From assembly GCA_016124805.1 (NCBI GenBank), contig WGND01000011.1, positions 248,001 to 312,000 of the forward strand: 64,000 nt of DNA, given 5' to 3'. Positions 21,575-32,850 of the stretch are shown piece after piece. The notes below the pieces were generated by a model. It saw nothing but the letters and a program-made list of their open reading frames with translations, did no database searches and was not told the origin of the DNA. Made by a program: the position numbers and the translations under genes. This DNA is from Hyphomicrobiales bacterium. Its GTDB lineage: Bacteria > Pseudomonadota > Alphaproteobacteria > Parvibaculales > Parvibaculaceae. Each line of letters starts with the position of its first letter. Position 1 is the stretch's first letter.

Positions 21575-22177
21575 ATGGCTGCCATTCTCTCATCGCTGCG
21601 GAACACGGTGATTGCCGGTTTCGTACTCGCGGCGGTTCTGCTGCTCGTTTATCTGAATTCGGGCGGGACATTCGATCACAATTTCGGCGCCTTCATCATG
21701 CGCTGGCTGCATGTGGGCAGCGGCGTGATGTGGATCGGTCTGCTGTGGTATTTCAACTTCGTGCAGATCCCGAACATGGGCAATATTCCGGACGAACAGA
21801 AGCCGGCCATCAGCAAGGTCATCGCGCCTGCCGCTCTCTGGTGGTTCCGTTGGGGCGCCATGGCGACCATCATCACGGGCCTGCTGCTTGCCACAATGAA
21901 CAACTACATCATCGATGCGCTGACGCTCGGCGCGGCTGAAGGCTTCGATGTGCCGAAGGATACGGCCATCGGCATCGGCATGTGGCTCGGCATCATCATG
22001 TGGTTCAATGTCTGGTTCGTGATTTGGCCAAATCAGAAGATCGCGCTTGGCATTGTGGACGCCCCTGCCGACAAGAAGCCTGCGGCGGCACGCACAGCCA
22101 TGCTGTTCTCGCGCACCAATACGCTTCTCTCGATCCCGATGCTCTTTGCCATGGTTTCGGCACAGAATATCTATTGA
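21575..22177 (+). CDS. PuuD-type urate hydroxylase N-terminal-like membrane protein
   Basis: FIMRWLHVGSGVMWIGLLWYFNFVQIPNM, ALWWFRWGAMATIITGLLL, polytopic, no cytochrome c CxxCH. Confidence 0.75.
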   Translation: MAAILSSLRNTVIAGFVLAAVLLLVYLNSGGTFDHNFGAFIMRWLHVGSGVMWIGLLWYFNFVQIPNMGNIPDEQKPAISKVIAPAALWWFRWGAMATIITGLLLATMNNYIIDALTLGAAEGFDVPKDTAIGIGMWLGIIMWFNVWFVIWPNQKIALGIVDAPADKKPAAARTAMLFSRTNTLLSIPMLFAMVSAQNIY

Positions 22178-22244
22178 TCCGTTGATAACAGACTGATTGC
22201 GGGGTCGCCGATGTGCGGCCCCGTTTTCATTGGAGGCATGTGAC

Positions 22245-23096
22245 ATGAGTGACGGGCTGAGGGCGATTGAGGCTTGCTATGATCAGCTGCGCCAGCTTGA
22301 TCATGACCGCTACCTCACCGTGCTGCTGGCCCCGGCTGGTCTGCGCGACCGGCTGGTCACCCTTTATGCCTTCAATGTCGAGATTGCCCGTATCAGTGAA
22401 GTGGTCAGTGAACCTATGCTGGGCGAAATACGCCTGCAATGGTGGCGCGAAGCCCTTCAGGCGGCCGAGAAGGGAGAGGGGCGCGGTCATGATGTGGCGG
22501 TCGCGCTCGCCGAACTGCATCAGCGCCACCCCCTGCCTTTTGCCGCGATGCAGACGCTGATCGACGCCCGGGCCCGCGATCTGGATGATGAGGCTTTTGC
22601 GGACATGGCGGCGCTGGAAAACTATGCCTCGGCAACCTCCTCACAACTCATGCGCATTGCCTGTCTGGCTATCGCCGATGAGACACGGCTGACGTTGCAG
22701 GCTGAGCTAGTGGAGCAGGCGGGAAAGGCCTATGCGCTGACCGGATTGCTGCGGGCATTGCCGATGCTGGCCTCGCGGGGACATGTGTTTTTCCCGCTGG
22801 ATGTGATGGGACGGCATGATGTCGACCCGCATGACATTCTTTCAGGCCATATGACACCGGCCATTCGTCTGGCGATGGACGAGATCATTGAACGGGCACG
22901 CGGGCATCTGGTGGCGCTGCGCACCGAGAGGGTTCAGAAACCTCTGTTCCCGGCCTTGCTGCCCGCTTCGCTCTGCGACGCCTATCTGGATATTCTGGCA
23001 AGACGTGATTTCAATCCGTTCAAGACAGCTTGCGAGGTGGCCGGTTTCAGGCGCCAGCTGCGTTTGATGAGCCGCGTCTGGCAGAACAGGGTCTGA
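22245..23096 (+). CDS. Squalene/phytoene synthase-fold protein, NDUFAF6-like
   Basis: LTVLLAPAGLRDRLVTLYAFNVEIARI, RLQWWREALQ, GKAYALTGLLRALP; Asp-rich catalytic motifs not evident; internal ATG start of ORF 22197..23096. Confidence 0.8.
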   Translation: MSDGLRAIEACYDQLRQLDHDRYLTVLLAPAGLRDRLVTLYAFNVEIARISEVVSEPMLGEIRLQWWREALQAAEKGEGRGHDVAVALAELHQRHPLPFAAMQTLIDARARDLDDEAFADMAALENYASATSSQLMRIACLAIADETRLTLQAELVEQAGKAYALTGLLRALPMLASRGHVFFPLDVMGRHDVDPHDILSGHMTPAIRLAMDEIIERARGHLVALRTERVQKPLFPALLPASLCDAYLDILARRDFNPFKTACEVAGFRRQLRLMSRVWQNRV

Positions 23097-24506
23097 CTAT
23101 TCGGCTGCCTGGGCAGACGGGCTGAGCCATTCCGCCAGATCAGCGAGGGCGCGGGCGCTATGGGCGCGTTTGCGCGACGGCGTTTTGGCCTTGCCGCGTG
23201 GTGTGCGTCCGTTTTCATCGACGGGCAGGTCCACCGGCGGGAAGAGGCCGAAATTCACATTCATCGGCTGGAAGGTGTCGGCATTGGCATCGCCCGTGAT
23301 GTGGGCGAGCAGCGCGCCGAGTGCGGTGGTGCGGGGCGGCGGGGTTGGTGTGCGACCCTGACGCTCGGCGGCGGCAAAGCGACCGGCCAGCAAGCCCATG
23401 GACGCACTCTCGACATAGCCTTCAACGCCAGTGACCTGACCGGCAAAGCGCAGGCGCGGATCGGCTTTGAGGCGCATGAGGGGATCCAGCAGGCGCGGGC
23501 TGTTGAGGAAGGTGTTGCGGTGCAGGCCGCCGAGGCGGGCAAATTCTGCTTTTTCAAGGCCCGGGATGGTGCGGAAGACGCGGGTCTGCTCGCCATGCTT
23601 CAGCTTGGTCTGGAAGCCGACCATGTTATAGAGCGTGCCGAGCTTGTTGTCCTGCCGCAGCTGGATGATGGCATAGGGCTTTACGTCGGGATTATGGATG
23701 TTGGTCAAACCGACAGGTTTCATCGGCCCGAAGCGCAAGGTTTCAAAGCCACGTTCGGCCATGACTTCAATGGGCAGGCAGCCTTCAAAATAGGGCGTGT
23801 TCTTTTCCCATTCCTTGAAATCCGTTTTTTCGCCTTCGATCAGCTCACGGATGAAGACTTCATACTGCTCCCGGCTAAGGGGGCAATTGATATAATCCTT
23901 ACCGCTGCCACCTTCACCTTCGCCACCCGTGCCGACCTTGTCGTAGCGCGACTGGTACCAGCAGACGGACATGTCGATGCTGTCGCGATGAATGATGGGG
24001 GCAATGGCGTCGAAAAAGGCGAGTTCCTCGCCACCGGTCAATTCGGCGATGGCCGTGCCGAGCGACTCCGATGTCAGCGGACCTGTCGCGATGATCACAT
24101 TGTCCCAGTCTGCGGGCGGGATGCCGGCTACTTCGCCGCGTTCAACGGTGATCAGCGGATGATCGTTCAGGGCTTTCGTCACATAATCGGAAAAGATGTT
24201 CCGATCGACGGCCAGTGCGCTGCCCGCCGGCACCTTGGCGATGTTGGCGGCGGCCATGACAATGGACCCGGCGCGGCGCATTTCCTCATGCAGCAGGCCG
24301 ACGGCATTGGTCTCGTGATCATCGGAGCGGAAGGAATTGGAGCAGACGAGCTCGGCAAAGCCTTCGGTCTGATGCGCATCGGTTTTCATGATGGGGCGCA
24401 TCTCATGCAGGATGACGGAAACACCTGCCTGAGCTATCTGCCAGGCAGCCTCGGAGCCAGCCATGCCGGCGCCGACAATGTGGACGGGTTTTGCTGTGTT
24501 GTTCAT
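23097..24506 (-). CDS. trmFO: Methylenetetrahydrofolate-tRNA-(uracil-5-)-methyltransferase
   Basis: [44 protein letters not shown]. Confidence 0.95.
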   Translation of the reverse strand: MNNTAKPVHIVGAGMAGSEAAWQIAQAGVSVILHEMRPIMKTDAHQTEGFAELVCSNSFRSDDHETNAVGLLHEEMRRAGSIVMAAANIAKVPAGSALAVDRNIFSDYVTKALNDHPLITVERGEVAGIPPADWDNVIIATGPLTSESLGTAIAELTGGEELAFFDAIAPIIHRDSIDMSVCWYQSRYDKVGTGGEGEGGSGKDYINCPLSREQYEVFIRELIEGEKTDFKEWEKNTPYFEGCLPIEVMAERGFETLRFGPMKPVGLTNIHNPDVKPYAIIQLRQDNKLGTLYNMVGFQTKLKHGEQTRVFRTIPGLEKAEFARLGGLHRNTFLNSPRLLDPLMRLKADPRLRFAGQVTGVEGYVESASMGLLAGRFAAAERQGRTPTPPPRTTALGALLAHITGDANADTFQPMNVNFGLFPPVDLPVDENGRTPRGKAKTPSRKRAHSARALADLAEWLSPSAQAAE

Positions 24507-24533
24507 GGGGCCGGAGATAGCATTTCCTGCCCG

Positions 24534-25964
24534 TCAGTTCCACAGCTTCGGTTTGCGGCCTGCCCAAGGCAGTTCTTTTTCGAGCTGGGCGGCGAGGCGA
24601 TAAAGGGTCGCCTCATCGGCATAACGGCCCGTAAACATCATGCCCAGCGGCAGACCGGATTCGCTTTCCCAGAGCGGCAGGGAAAGGGAGGGCTGACCTG
24701 TGAAATTGGCCGGCGGCGTGAAGGGGAAGACTTTACCCTGACGCTTGTTGACCTCTTTGGGCTCCAGATTGACCGGATCGACATAGCCGATTTCCGGCGG
24801 CGGGGTGCCCATGACCGGTGAGAGATAGACGTCATAGGTCTCGAACGTCGCCAGAATCTGTCGGTTGAGAAGCCGCAATGTCTGCCAGCCCCACATCGCC
24901 TGATCGCCGGTGATGCGGCGACCGGCCTGCATGGCAGCGAGGGTCAGGGGTTCAAGCTCACCGGGTTCGGGGTCGCGTCCGACCATTTCGATGCGGCGGG
25001 CCATGCCGGCGGCAAAGTTTGAGGCCGAGACCGCACCCTGCGCGCGATAAAGCGTGCGGTAATCGACTTCCAGCCCTTTAGGCGTCAGTTCATGGCCGAG
25101 GCTTTTGAGCAGATCGACCGTGCGTTCCAGCGCTACCTGCACCTCAGGATCAACGGGTCGTCCGCTCGGTGTCTCGCTCGACCAGGCGATCTTGAGTTTG
25201 CCCGGCGAGAGCATGATTTCTTCCATATAGGGCCGGGCCTTGGCCGGTGTCGCATAGGGCGAGCAGGGCTCGGCATAGCCGGTTGCATCCAGCATGGCGG
25301 CGCTGTCACGCACGGACCGGCTGACAACATGATCGACGCTGAAGCCAATGGCGCGGTCATGATCATTCTGGCCATTGGGATTGCGGTCGCGCGTCACCTT
25401 CATGCCGACGAGACCGCAGCAGGCGGCGGGAATGCGGATGGAGCCGAGGCCGTCACTGGCATGGGCGAGTGGCACAATGCCTGCGGCAACGGCAGAGGCA
25501 GCGCCACCAGAAGAGCCGCCGGCAATATGGTTGGTGTTCCATGGCGAACGGCAGGGCCCGAGCAGGGCGGATTCCGTGGTGCCTGTAATGCCATATTCAG
25601 GTGTGTTTGTTTTGCCGACGAGAACAACACCGCTGTTGCGATAACGCGCCACGAGTTCGCTATCCTCCGTGTCCTGCACATTGGACACAAAGCGGCTGCC
25701 GCTGGTCCGCGGCCAGCCCTTCACTTCGGTGCCGAGATCCTTGATCAGAAAGGGCACACCCTTGAAAGGCCCATCGGGCAGCTTGCCCTTGGCCACGTCG
25801 CGGGCCTCATCATAGGCCTTGTGCACAATGGCGTTGAGGGCCGGGTTGTGCTTCTCAATGCGCTCAATGGCGGCATCAACAAGTTCGAGCGGGGTGACCT
25901 CGCCCTTCTTCACCAGTTCGGCCAGACTCAGGCCGTCATGCTCGGCGTAATCAGGTAGCGACAT
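24534..25964 (-). CDS. Amidase-signature family protein
   Basis: FKGVPFLIKDLG (catalytic Lys), GGSSGGAASAVAAGIVPLAHASDGLGSIRIPA. Confidence 0.9.
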   Translation of the reverse strand: MSLPDYAEHDGLSLAELVKKGEVTPLELVDAAIERIEKHNPALNAIVHKAYDEARDVAKGKLPDGPFKGVPFLIKDLGTEVKGWPRTSGSRFVSNVQDTEDSELVARYRNSGVVLVGKTNTPEYGITGTTESALLGPCRSPWNTNHIAGGSSGGAASAVAAGIVPLAHASDGLGSIRIPAACCGLVGMKVTRDRNPNGQNDHDRAIGFSVDHVVSRSVRDSAAMLDATGYAEPCSPYATPAKARPYMEEIMLSPGKLKIAWSSETPSGRPVDPEVQVALERTVDLLKSLGHELTPKGLEVDYRTLYRAQGAVSASNFAAGMARRIEMVGRDPEPGELEPLTLAAMQAGRRITGDQAMWGWQTLRLLNRQILATFETYDVYLSPVMGTPPPEIGYVDPVNLEPKEVNKRQGKVFPFTPPANFTGQPSLSLPLWESESGLPLGMMFTGRYADEATLYRLAAQLEKELPWAGRKPKLWN

Positions 25965-25976
25965 GGAAGGGCCTCC

Positions 25977-27404
25977 TCAATTCCAGATGGCGGGTTTTTT
26001 GTCTTTCCATGGCATGGCCGTTTCAAGCTGGGCGGCCAGCCGCAGCAATGTGTCTTCTTCGCCAAAGCGGCCATTGAACAGCATGCCTACCGGCAGGCCG
26101 TTGCCCGACCAATGCAGCGGCAGCGACAGGGACGGATGGCCCGACAGATTTGTCAGCGTGGTGAAGGGCACATAGTCAATGATCGGCGCGAAGGCGACCA
26201 TGGGGTCGCGCTGGTTGATGTCGACCTCTCCATTGCGGATGGGCGGCTGCGCCAGTGTCGGGGTAAGCCACACGTCATATGTCTGCATGAAACCGGCAAG
26301 CTTGCGCCCGAGCAATTGCTGCTCGACCCGCAGCATCAGGAACTGGGCGGCGGTAATGGTTTTGCCGATTTCGTAGAAGCCCCATGTGAGCGGGGTCAAC
26401 TCGTCTTCCTGGGGTGGGCGGCCGCGACGCTGGGCCTCTGAATCAATATCCCAGGCGAGATAGGAAGCCCATGTCGGCAGGAAGATATTTGTCGCGGCAT
26501 CGGCGGCGATGTCGGGGCTGGCCTCGGTCACCTCATGGCCGAGCTCCCTGAGCATCTTCACGCTGGCCTCAATGCCTGCAGCTACATCAGGATGGAAGCT
26601 GTTGCCCCCCAAATCGGTCATGCAGTAGGCGATCTTGAGTTTGGCGGGTTTCTTTTTTATTTCCTCAAGATAGGCGCCTGTGAAGGGGGGCGCGAAATAG
26701 GGATCACCGATGTCCGGTCCATGGGTGCAATCCAGCATGGCGGCGCAGTCGCGCACCGAGCGGGTCAGTACATGTTCGCAGCAGAGACCGGCCACGACAT
26801 CACCGAAATCGGGCCCAAGCGGATTGCGGGCCCGCGTCGGCTTGAGGCCGACAAGACCACAGGCCGAGGCTGGGATGCGGATGGAGCCGCCTGAGTCATT
26901 GGCATGAGCAATGGGCACGATACCGGAGGCGACGGCAGCACCGGCACCGCCCGAGGAGCCGCCGGTCGAATGATCGGTGTTCCAGGGATTGCAGGCAGGG
27001 CCATAAAGGGCGGAATCCGTTGTCGGCAGCAGCGTATATTCCGGCACATTGGTTTTGCCGAGAATGGTAACGCCGGATTTTTTGAAGCGGGCCGTCAGTG
27101 TCGAGTCATGGTCGACAGGGATATTTGAGCGGAAGCGCGAGCCGTCGCGCGTCGCGGTGCCGGCGCAATCGCCAAAAGCATCCTTGAGCAGAAAGGGAAC
27201 GCCCGAGAAGGGGCCCTTGACCGGGGCTTTGGCCGAGGCGCGACCCTGCTCATACATTTTCAGGACAACAGCATTGAGCGCGGGATTGTGTTTTTCGATG
27301 CGCGCGATGGCTGCTTCCGCAAGTTCCGTTGCGCTGACCTCGCCCTTGGCGACCAGTTCAGCCAGCCCCAGACCGTCAAAATTTGAATATTCCGAGAAAG
27401 ACAT
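25977..27404 (-). CDS. Amidase-signature family protein, paralogue of the neighbouring amidase
   Basis: [59 protein letters not shown]. Confidence 0.92.
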   Translation of the reverse strand: MSFSEYSNFDGLGLAELVAKGEVSATELAEAAIARIEKHNPALNAVVLKMYEQGRASAKAPVKGPFSGVPFLLKDAFGDCAGTATRDGSRFRSNIPVDHDSTLTARFKKSGVTILGKTNVPEYTLLPTTDSALYGPACNPWNTDHSTGGSSGGAGAAVASGIVPIAHANDSGGSIRIPASACGLVGLKPTRARNPLGPDFGDVVAGLCCEHVLTRSVRDCAAMLDCTHGPDIGDPYFAPPFTGAYLEEIKKKPAKLKIAYCMTDLGGNSFHPDVAAGIEASVKMLRELGHEVTEASPDIAADAATNIFLPTWASYLAWDIDSEAQRRGRPPQEDELTPLTWGFYEIGKTITAAQFLMLRVEQQLLGRKLAGFMQTYDVWLTPTLAQPPIRNGEVDINQRDPMVAFAPIIDYVPFTTLTNLSGHPSLSLPLHWSGNGLPVGMLFNGRFGEEDTLLRLAAQLETAMPWKDKKPAIWN

Positions 27405-27478
27405 CAGACCCCCTGATCCTTGGCAGCATTTGTTGCCGCTTCTGGAATGAGCTTAGGGGGTGAGAAGCGTAAGGCAAG

Positions 27479-29611
27479 TCATGTTGTCGTTTTCATGAAG
27501 GGAAAGGATGGTTCCCCTTCAAATGAGGGGCCTTCAATGACGGGTTCCTCGCCACCTGCCCAGGCGGGCACGGTGAAGCGAGTCCGGCGCATCGCTTTTG
27601 AGCCTTGCGGGCCGGCATCGCGCGAAATGTCGCCGACATTGACGAGCTCGACATGCATGGCGTCTTCTTCCAGCGTGACAAGGGAAAAGCCATTGGCTTT
27701 GGAGTCCATATAGGCAAGGCCAGGGCTCGCATTTTCGTTGCGGAACATTTCCGACATGCCGGGCGAACCTGTATAGCTCAGCATCAGCGCCTCGCGCAGA
27801 CCATTGACGAGCGTGTTGTTGAAATTCTCATATTTGGTGCCGTCGATTTCAACCTCGACCGCGCGATGAAAAAAGGCGCTTGAGCGCGCGCTTGATTCCG
27901 CGCCTGCATACATGGTCGAAGAGCTGATGCCGGTCGTCATGAACTCGACGCTGGCATAGGTCTTTTCCTCGGCGTCGGGATGAACGGGCAGGCGGCCCGC
28001 GGCAAAGGCGTGATAGTCCCCACTGAGGGTCACAACATTGCTGATTTTCTTCTCATGAATATAGACCATCAACTCGGAGAGTTCGCCGGGATAGCCCTGC
28101 CAGGCGTCGGTGCCGACATAGCCATCCTCAAGCCCGGCAAAAGGCAGACGTGAGAAATCCAGCCGCATGGAGAGGGCCGGTACGGAGGAGGCCCATATGC
28201 GCCATCTGGCCGTTGAAGCCTCAAGCGACTTCTTGAACCATGCCTTCTGGACGGCGCCCAGATGGGTGCCCTGAGGCATGGCCGCGCGTGGATTGGCGAT
28301 CTCGTTGTCACCATAAGTGAGCGTTGCTGGTGGCTTGCCGTTATTGGCCGTACGCCCGGCATCGAGCAGCTTGACGATCCGGACGGGCGGGACTGGCGCG
28401 CCCTTGATGAGCGCCCGGACTTCTTCCGTCATGACAGGCGGGCTGCGATAGCTGCGCAGATCGGTAATGATGAGATCCAGCATCCGGCCCCAGGCAAAGC
28501 CGCGATAGATCGTCAGGCTGTCGATGGCCTTGAGGCTGTTTTCGTCCTGATACAGATAATTCTCGTCAGCTTCGCCCAAAGGCGCGGTCTCGACCTTCAC
28601 ATCCCTGAAGTCATGGGCTTCATTCTCGACATCATGAAAATCCGGGGCAGAAGAGAGCAGGGCGGGGATGAATTCAAACCAGGCCTTGTTGGCGGCGCGC
28701 TTGCGCGACTGCGCCGGTTCGCCATTGCCGAAATAGGTTTCGCTGGCCTGCCAGCAGTCATTGGTGAATTCGTGATCGTCCCAGGTGTGGATGAAGGGAA
28801 AGCGGGCGCGGGCGGCCTGCAGATCGGGGTCCATGAGATAGGTCTTGTAGAGCATGCGATAATCGGCAACCGAGACGGCGGCCTGACTGCCCTTTTGCCA
28901 CCAGGGATGGGTTCCGTCAGGCACCCAGGGTGTCGAGCCATCGGGCAAAGGCGGCAGCACGCGCGTCGGGGTTTTGTCGAGTGGCACATCGCCTACCCGC
29001 TCATAAATGAAATCCCCCAGATGCAGCACGAAGTCGATCTGGTCTTCCGGTTTGGCATTGATGTCGTCGACGACGAGGCGACGGTAAGCGCCATAATAGC
29101 CGTTCTCGTAATTCTGGCAGGAGACGACGGCAAAGCGCGTCTTGCGCAAGGTGTCGGCGCGCGGCGCTGTGCGTGTGCGCCCGGCATAGCTGGACGTGTC
29201 CGAGCCGGCAAAGAAGCGGTAGTGGTAAACTGTGTCGGGTTTCAGACCGCGGATGAAGATTTTGACCGTGTGGTCGCTTTGCGGCAGCGCGCGGACACCA
29301 CGTTCAATGACAAGCTTTTTGAAATCGGGGTCTTCGGCAAGCTGCACATAGACATCAATGGCGCCGCCATGCGGCTGGGCGGCAAGTCCTGACGCGCCCT
29401 CGATCTTCTCTACGCGGGTCCAGAGCAGGATGGCATCGGGCTTGGGATCGCCGGAGGCCAGTCCTTGCGGAAAGTGATAGAGCCCCGGTTCGGCGCGGGC
29501 TTCGGTGAGCATGGAGGCGAAGGGTAGCGGTGCGGCCATCAGCGCATAGCAGCCACTCCCCGCGGCAAAGAGTTTGAGAAACTCGCGACGATCAAATTGA
29601 CTGGCAGACAT
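27479..29611 (-). CDS. PhoD-like alkaline phosphatase/phosphodiesterase with Tat signal
   Basis: N-terminal DRREFLKLFAAG twin-arginine motif; FPQGLASGDP, LHLGDFIYE, TWDDHEFTND, VVTLSGDYHAF. Confidence 0.92.
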   Translation of the reverse strand: MSASQFDRREFLKLFAAGSGCYALMAAPLPFASMLTEARAEPGLYHFPQGLASGDPKPDAILLWTRVEKIEGASGLAAQPHGGAIDVYVQLAEDPDFKKLVIERGVRALPQSDHTVKIFIRGLKPDTVYHYRFFAGSDTSSYAGRTRTAPRADTLRKTRFAVVSCQNYENGYYGAYRRLVVDDINAKPEDQIDFVLHLGDFIYERVGDVPLDKTPTRVLPPLPDGSTPWVPDGTHPWWQKGSQAAVSVADYRMLYKTYLMDPDLQAARARFPFIHTWDDHEFTNDCWQASETYFGNGEPAQSRKRAANKAWFEFIPALLSSAPDFHDVENEAHDFRDVKVETAPLGEADENYLYQDENSLKAIDSLTIYRGFAWGRMLDLIITDLRSYRSPPVMTEEVRALIKGAPVPPVRIVKLLDAGRTANNGKPPATLTYGDNEIANPRAAMPQGTHLGAVQKAWFKKSLEASTARWRIWASSVPALSMRLDFSRLPFAGLEDGYVGTDAWQGYPGELSELMVYIHEKKISNVVTLSGDYHAFAAGRLPVHPDAEEKTYASVEFMTTGISSSTMYAGAESSARSSAFFHRAVEVEIDGTKYENFNNTLVNGLREALMLSYTGSPGMSEMFRNENASPGLAYMDSKANGFSLVTLEEDAMHVELVNVGDISRDAGPQGSKAMRRTRFTVPAWAGGEEPVIEGPSFEGEPSFPFMKTTT

Positions 29612-29686
29612 TGAGAACCCCGGCCCGGAAAGAGAGCCCAGACTTTACAGGGCGAAAGCCGGGGGGAACATCCTGCAGTTCGGTTC

Positions 29687-32600
29687 TCAGGCCTTTTTTG
29701 CCACCCGTGTCTTTTTGGGAGCGGCTTTGGGGGCCGTCTTGGCCTTGGGTTTTGCTTTTGCGGCGGGTTTGGCGGCGGGCTGGGACACATGCTGGGCCGA
29801 TGGCCGCCGCTTGAAGAGTTCGGCCAGATATTTTCCCGTATAGCTGCGCGGTTCCTTTGCTACATCTTCCGGTGTGCCGGCGGCAACGATCTCGCCACCG
29901 CCATCGCCGCCTTCCGGACCCAGATCAATGATCCAGTCAGCCGTCTTGATGACTTCAAGATTATGTTCAATCACGACAACACTATTGCCCTGCGCGACGA
30001 GCTCGTGGAGCACTTCGAGGAGCTTGGCGACATCGTGAAAATGGAGGCCGGTCGTCGGCTCGTCGAGAATATAGATGGTGCGCCCGGTAGAGCGGCGGGC
30101 CAGCTCCTTGGAAAGCTTGATGCGCTGCGCCTCGCCGCCCGAGAGCGTTGTCGCCTGCTGGCCGACCTTGATATAGCCGAGGCCGACGCGCTGCAGCACT
30201 TCCATTTTTTCGCGCACGGCGGGCACGGCCTTGAAGAAATCGGCGGCCTCATCGACCGTCATTTCAAGGACATCTGCAATCGACTTGTTCTTGAATTTCA
30301 CTTCCAGCGTTTCGCGGTTGTAGCGATGCCCGTGGCAGGTGTCGCATTCGACATAGACATCCGGCAGGAAGTGCATCTCGATCTTGATGACGCCGTCGCC
30401 CTGACAGGTTTCGCAACGGCCACCCTTCACATTGAAGGAGAAGCGACCGGGCTTGTAGCCACGGGCCCGTGACTCGGGCAGCTCCGCAAACCAGTCACGA
30501 ATGAAGGTGAAAGCGCCTGTATAGGTCGCCGGATTGGAGCGTGGCGTGCGGCCAATCGGGGACTGGTCGATGTCGATGATCTTGTCGAGATATTCAAGCC
30601 CCGTGATGTCGTCAAAAGCGCCGGCATGTTCACGCGTATTGTTGAGGCGGCGGGCAATGGCTTTGTAGATTGTTTCGATGAGCAGGGTGGACTTGCCGCC
30701 GCCCGAGACGCCCGTGACGCAGGTGAAAGTGCCTAGCGGGATTTCCGCGGTCACATCCTTGAGATTGTTTTCGCGCGCGCCGGTGATGCGGATGGATTTG
30801 CCGTTCCCCTTGCGGCGGATGCGCGGCATTTCGATCTGTTTGAAACCCGTCAGATATTGTCCGGTCAGGCTGTTGGGATTGGCCATGACCTGTTCGGGTG
30901 TGCCTTCGGCGACAATTTCGCCGCCATGAACACCGGCACCGGGACCGATATCGACGACATAATCGGCAGTGCGGATGGCATCTTCGTCATGCTCGACGAC
31001 GATGACTGTGTTCCCCAGATCACGCAGCCGCTTGAGTGTTTCCAGCAGGCGATCATTGTCGCGCTGATGCAGGCCGATAGAGGGTTCGTCGAGCACGTAG
31101 AGTACGCCGGTGAGACCCGAGCCGATCTGCGAGGCGAGGCGGATGCGCTGGCTTTCACCGCCGGACAAGGTGCCCGAATTGCGCGAAAGGGTGAGATATT
31201 CCAGGCCGACATTGTTGAGGAAGTGCAAGCGGTCCCTGATCTCTTTCAGGATGCGCCCGGCAATTTCATTCTGCTTTTCGGTGAGATGCTGGTCGAGATC
31301 GCGGAACCAGGCATCGGCCACGCGGATCGACATTTCGCTGACTTCGCCGATGTGAAGCTTGGCGATTTTCACCGCCAGTGTTTCAGGCTTCAGGCGATAG
31401 CCGTGGCAGGCCTCGCAATTGGTGATGCCCTGATAGCGTTCAATCTCTTCGCGCGCCCAGGCGCTGTCGGTCTCGCGCCAGCGGCGTTCGAGATTGGGGA
31501 TTACGCCTTCAAAGGGCTTGGTGTTCTTGTAGGAGCGCATGCCGTCGTCATAGGCGAAGGTGACGGGCTCGTCGCCGCTGCCATTGAGGATAATGTCCTG
31601 CGCCTTTTTCGGCAGCTCGCTCCAGGGCACGGTGACAGAGAATTTATACTGCTTGGCGAGGCTGTCGAGCGTCTGGGTGTAATAGGGTGAGGTCGAACGT
31701 GACCAGGGCGCAATAGCTCCTTTGCGAAGCGACAGGCTGTGATCGGGCACCACCATGTCCGGATCGATATAATGCTGGGTGCCAAGACCGCTGCAGACAG
31801 GGCAGGCGCCGAAGGGGTTGTTGAAGGAGAAGAGGCGCGGCTCGATTTCATCAATCGTGAATCCGGAGACCGGACAGGCAAAGCGCGAGGAGAAAATGAT
31901 CCGCTCGGGCTCTTCGCCTTTTTTGGCGTCGGCCATTTCAACCACGGCAATGCCGTCTGCCAGACCCAGTGCGAGTTCAAAACTGTCGGCCAGCCGGTTG
32001 CCGAGATCTTCGCGCACGACAATGCGGTCGATCACGACATCAATATCATGCTTCAGCTTTTTGTTGAGGGCGGGCACGTCGGCGATCTCATGGAAGATGC
32101 CGTCGACCTTCACACGCTGGAAACCCTTCTTCTGAAGCTCGGCAAATTCCTTACGATATTCGCCCTTGCGGCCACGGATCATCGGCGCGAGGAGATAGAG
32201 CCGCGTGCCTTCGGGCAGGGCAAGCACGCGGTCGACCATCTGCGAGACCGTCTGGCTTTCAATGGGCAGGCCTGTGGCGGGCGAATAGGGCACGCCGACA
32301 CGGGCCCAGAGCAGGCGCATATAATCGTAAATTTCGGTGACGGTGCCGACTGTCGAGCGCGGATTGCGCGAGGTCGTCTTCTGTTCGATGGAGATGGCGG
32401 GTGACAGACCGTCGATCTGATCCACGTCAGGCTTCTGCATCATCTCCAGAAACTGGCGGGCATAGGCCGACAGGCTTTCGACATAGCGGCGCTGACCCTC
32501 TGCATAAATCGTGTCGAAGGCGAGGGAGGATTTGCCCGACCCCGAGAGGCCCGTGATGACGATGAGCTCATCGCGCGGCAATTCGATCGAAATATTCTTC

Positions 32601-32695
32601 AGATTGTGTTCGCGCGCGCCCAGAACGCGGATTACCCGGTTCTGGATTTCATGCTGGGCTTTGGCGGCGGCAGATTTCTTGGCGGAGGTGCTCAT
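29687..32695 (-). CDS. uvrA: UvrABC system protein A
   Basis: [71 protein letters not shown]. Confidence 0.98.
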   Translation of the reverse strand: MSTSAKKSAAAKAQHEIQNRVIRVLGAREHNLKNISIELPRDELIVITGLSGSGKSSLAFDTIYAEGQRRYVESLSAYARQFLEMMQKPDVDQIDGLSPAISIEQKTTSRNPRSTVGTVTEIYDYMRLLWARVGVPYSPATGLPIESQTVSQMVDRVLALPEGTRLYLLAPMIRGRKGEYRKEFAELQKKGFQRVKVDGIFHEIADVPALNKKLKHDIDVVIDRIVVREDLGNRLADSFELALGLADGIAVVEMADAKKGEEPERIIFSSRFACPVSGFTIDEIEPRLFSFNNPFGACPVCSGLGTQHYIDPDMVVPDHSLSLRKGAIAPWSRSTSPYYTQTLDSLAKQYKFSVTVPWSELPKKAQDIILNGSGDEPVTFAYDDGMRSYKNTKPFEGVIPNLERRWRETDSAWAREEIERYQGITNCEACHGYRLKPETLAVKIAKLHIGEVSEMSIRVADAWFRDLDQHLTEKQNEIAGRILKEIRDRLHFLNNVGLEYLTLSRNSGTLSGGESQRIRLASQIGSGLTGVLYVLDEPSIGLHQRDNDRLLETLKRLRDLGNTVIVVEHDEDAIRTADYVVDIGPGAGVHGGEIVAEGTPEQVMANPNSLTGQYLTGFKQIEMPRIRRKGNGKSIRITGARENNLKDVTAEIPLGTFTCVTGVSGGGKSTLLIETIYKAIARRLNNTREHAGAFDDITGLEYLDKIIDIDQSPIGRTPRSNPATYTGAFTFIRDWFAELPESRARGYKPGRFSFNVKGGRCETCQGDGVIKIEMHFLPDVYVECDTCHGHRYNRETLEVKFKNKSIADVLEMTVDEAADFFKAVPAVREKMEVLQRVGLGYIKVGQQATTLSGGEAQRIKLSKELARRSTGRTIYILDEPTTGLHFHDVAKLLEVLHELVAQGNSVVVIEHNLEVIKTADWIIDLGPEGGDGGGEIVAAGTPEDVAKEPRSYTGKYLAELFKRRPSAQHVSQPAAKPAAKAKPKAKTAPKAAPKKTRVAKKA

Positions 32696-32850
32696 GCAGA
32701 GGGAACTTTCGGGGGGTATGGCAGGCCGGGGCCTGAGATGGCACGCTATCTATGTAGAGCGATCACGCCTGCTTCAAGTGAGGATGCGTGATGCGCGGAA
32801 AAAACATGTGTGAATCGCAGGAATGACTTGATGGCAGTGACTCGATATGA

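Noticed and set aside
22245-23096. Carotenoid or hopanoid biosynthesis phytoene/squalene synthase
   Set aside because: Asp-rich catalytic motifs not evident and no crt or hpn genes nearby; NDUFAF6-like role preferred.
23160-24821. 553 aa plus-strand ORF opposite trmFO and the first amidase
   Set aside because: Spans two well-supported minus-strand genes; composition typical of antisense reading.
28262-29392. 376 aa ORF antisense to the PhoD-like gene
   Set aside because: Opposite a gene with clear Tat signal and catalytic motifs; no independent evidence.
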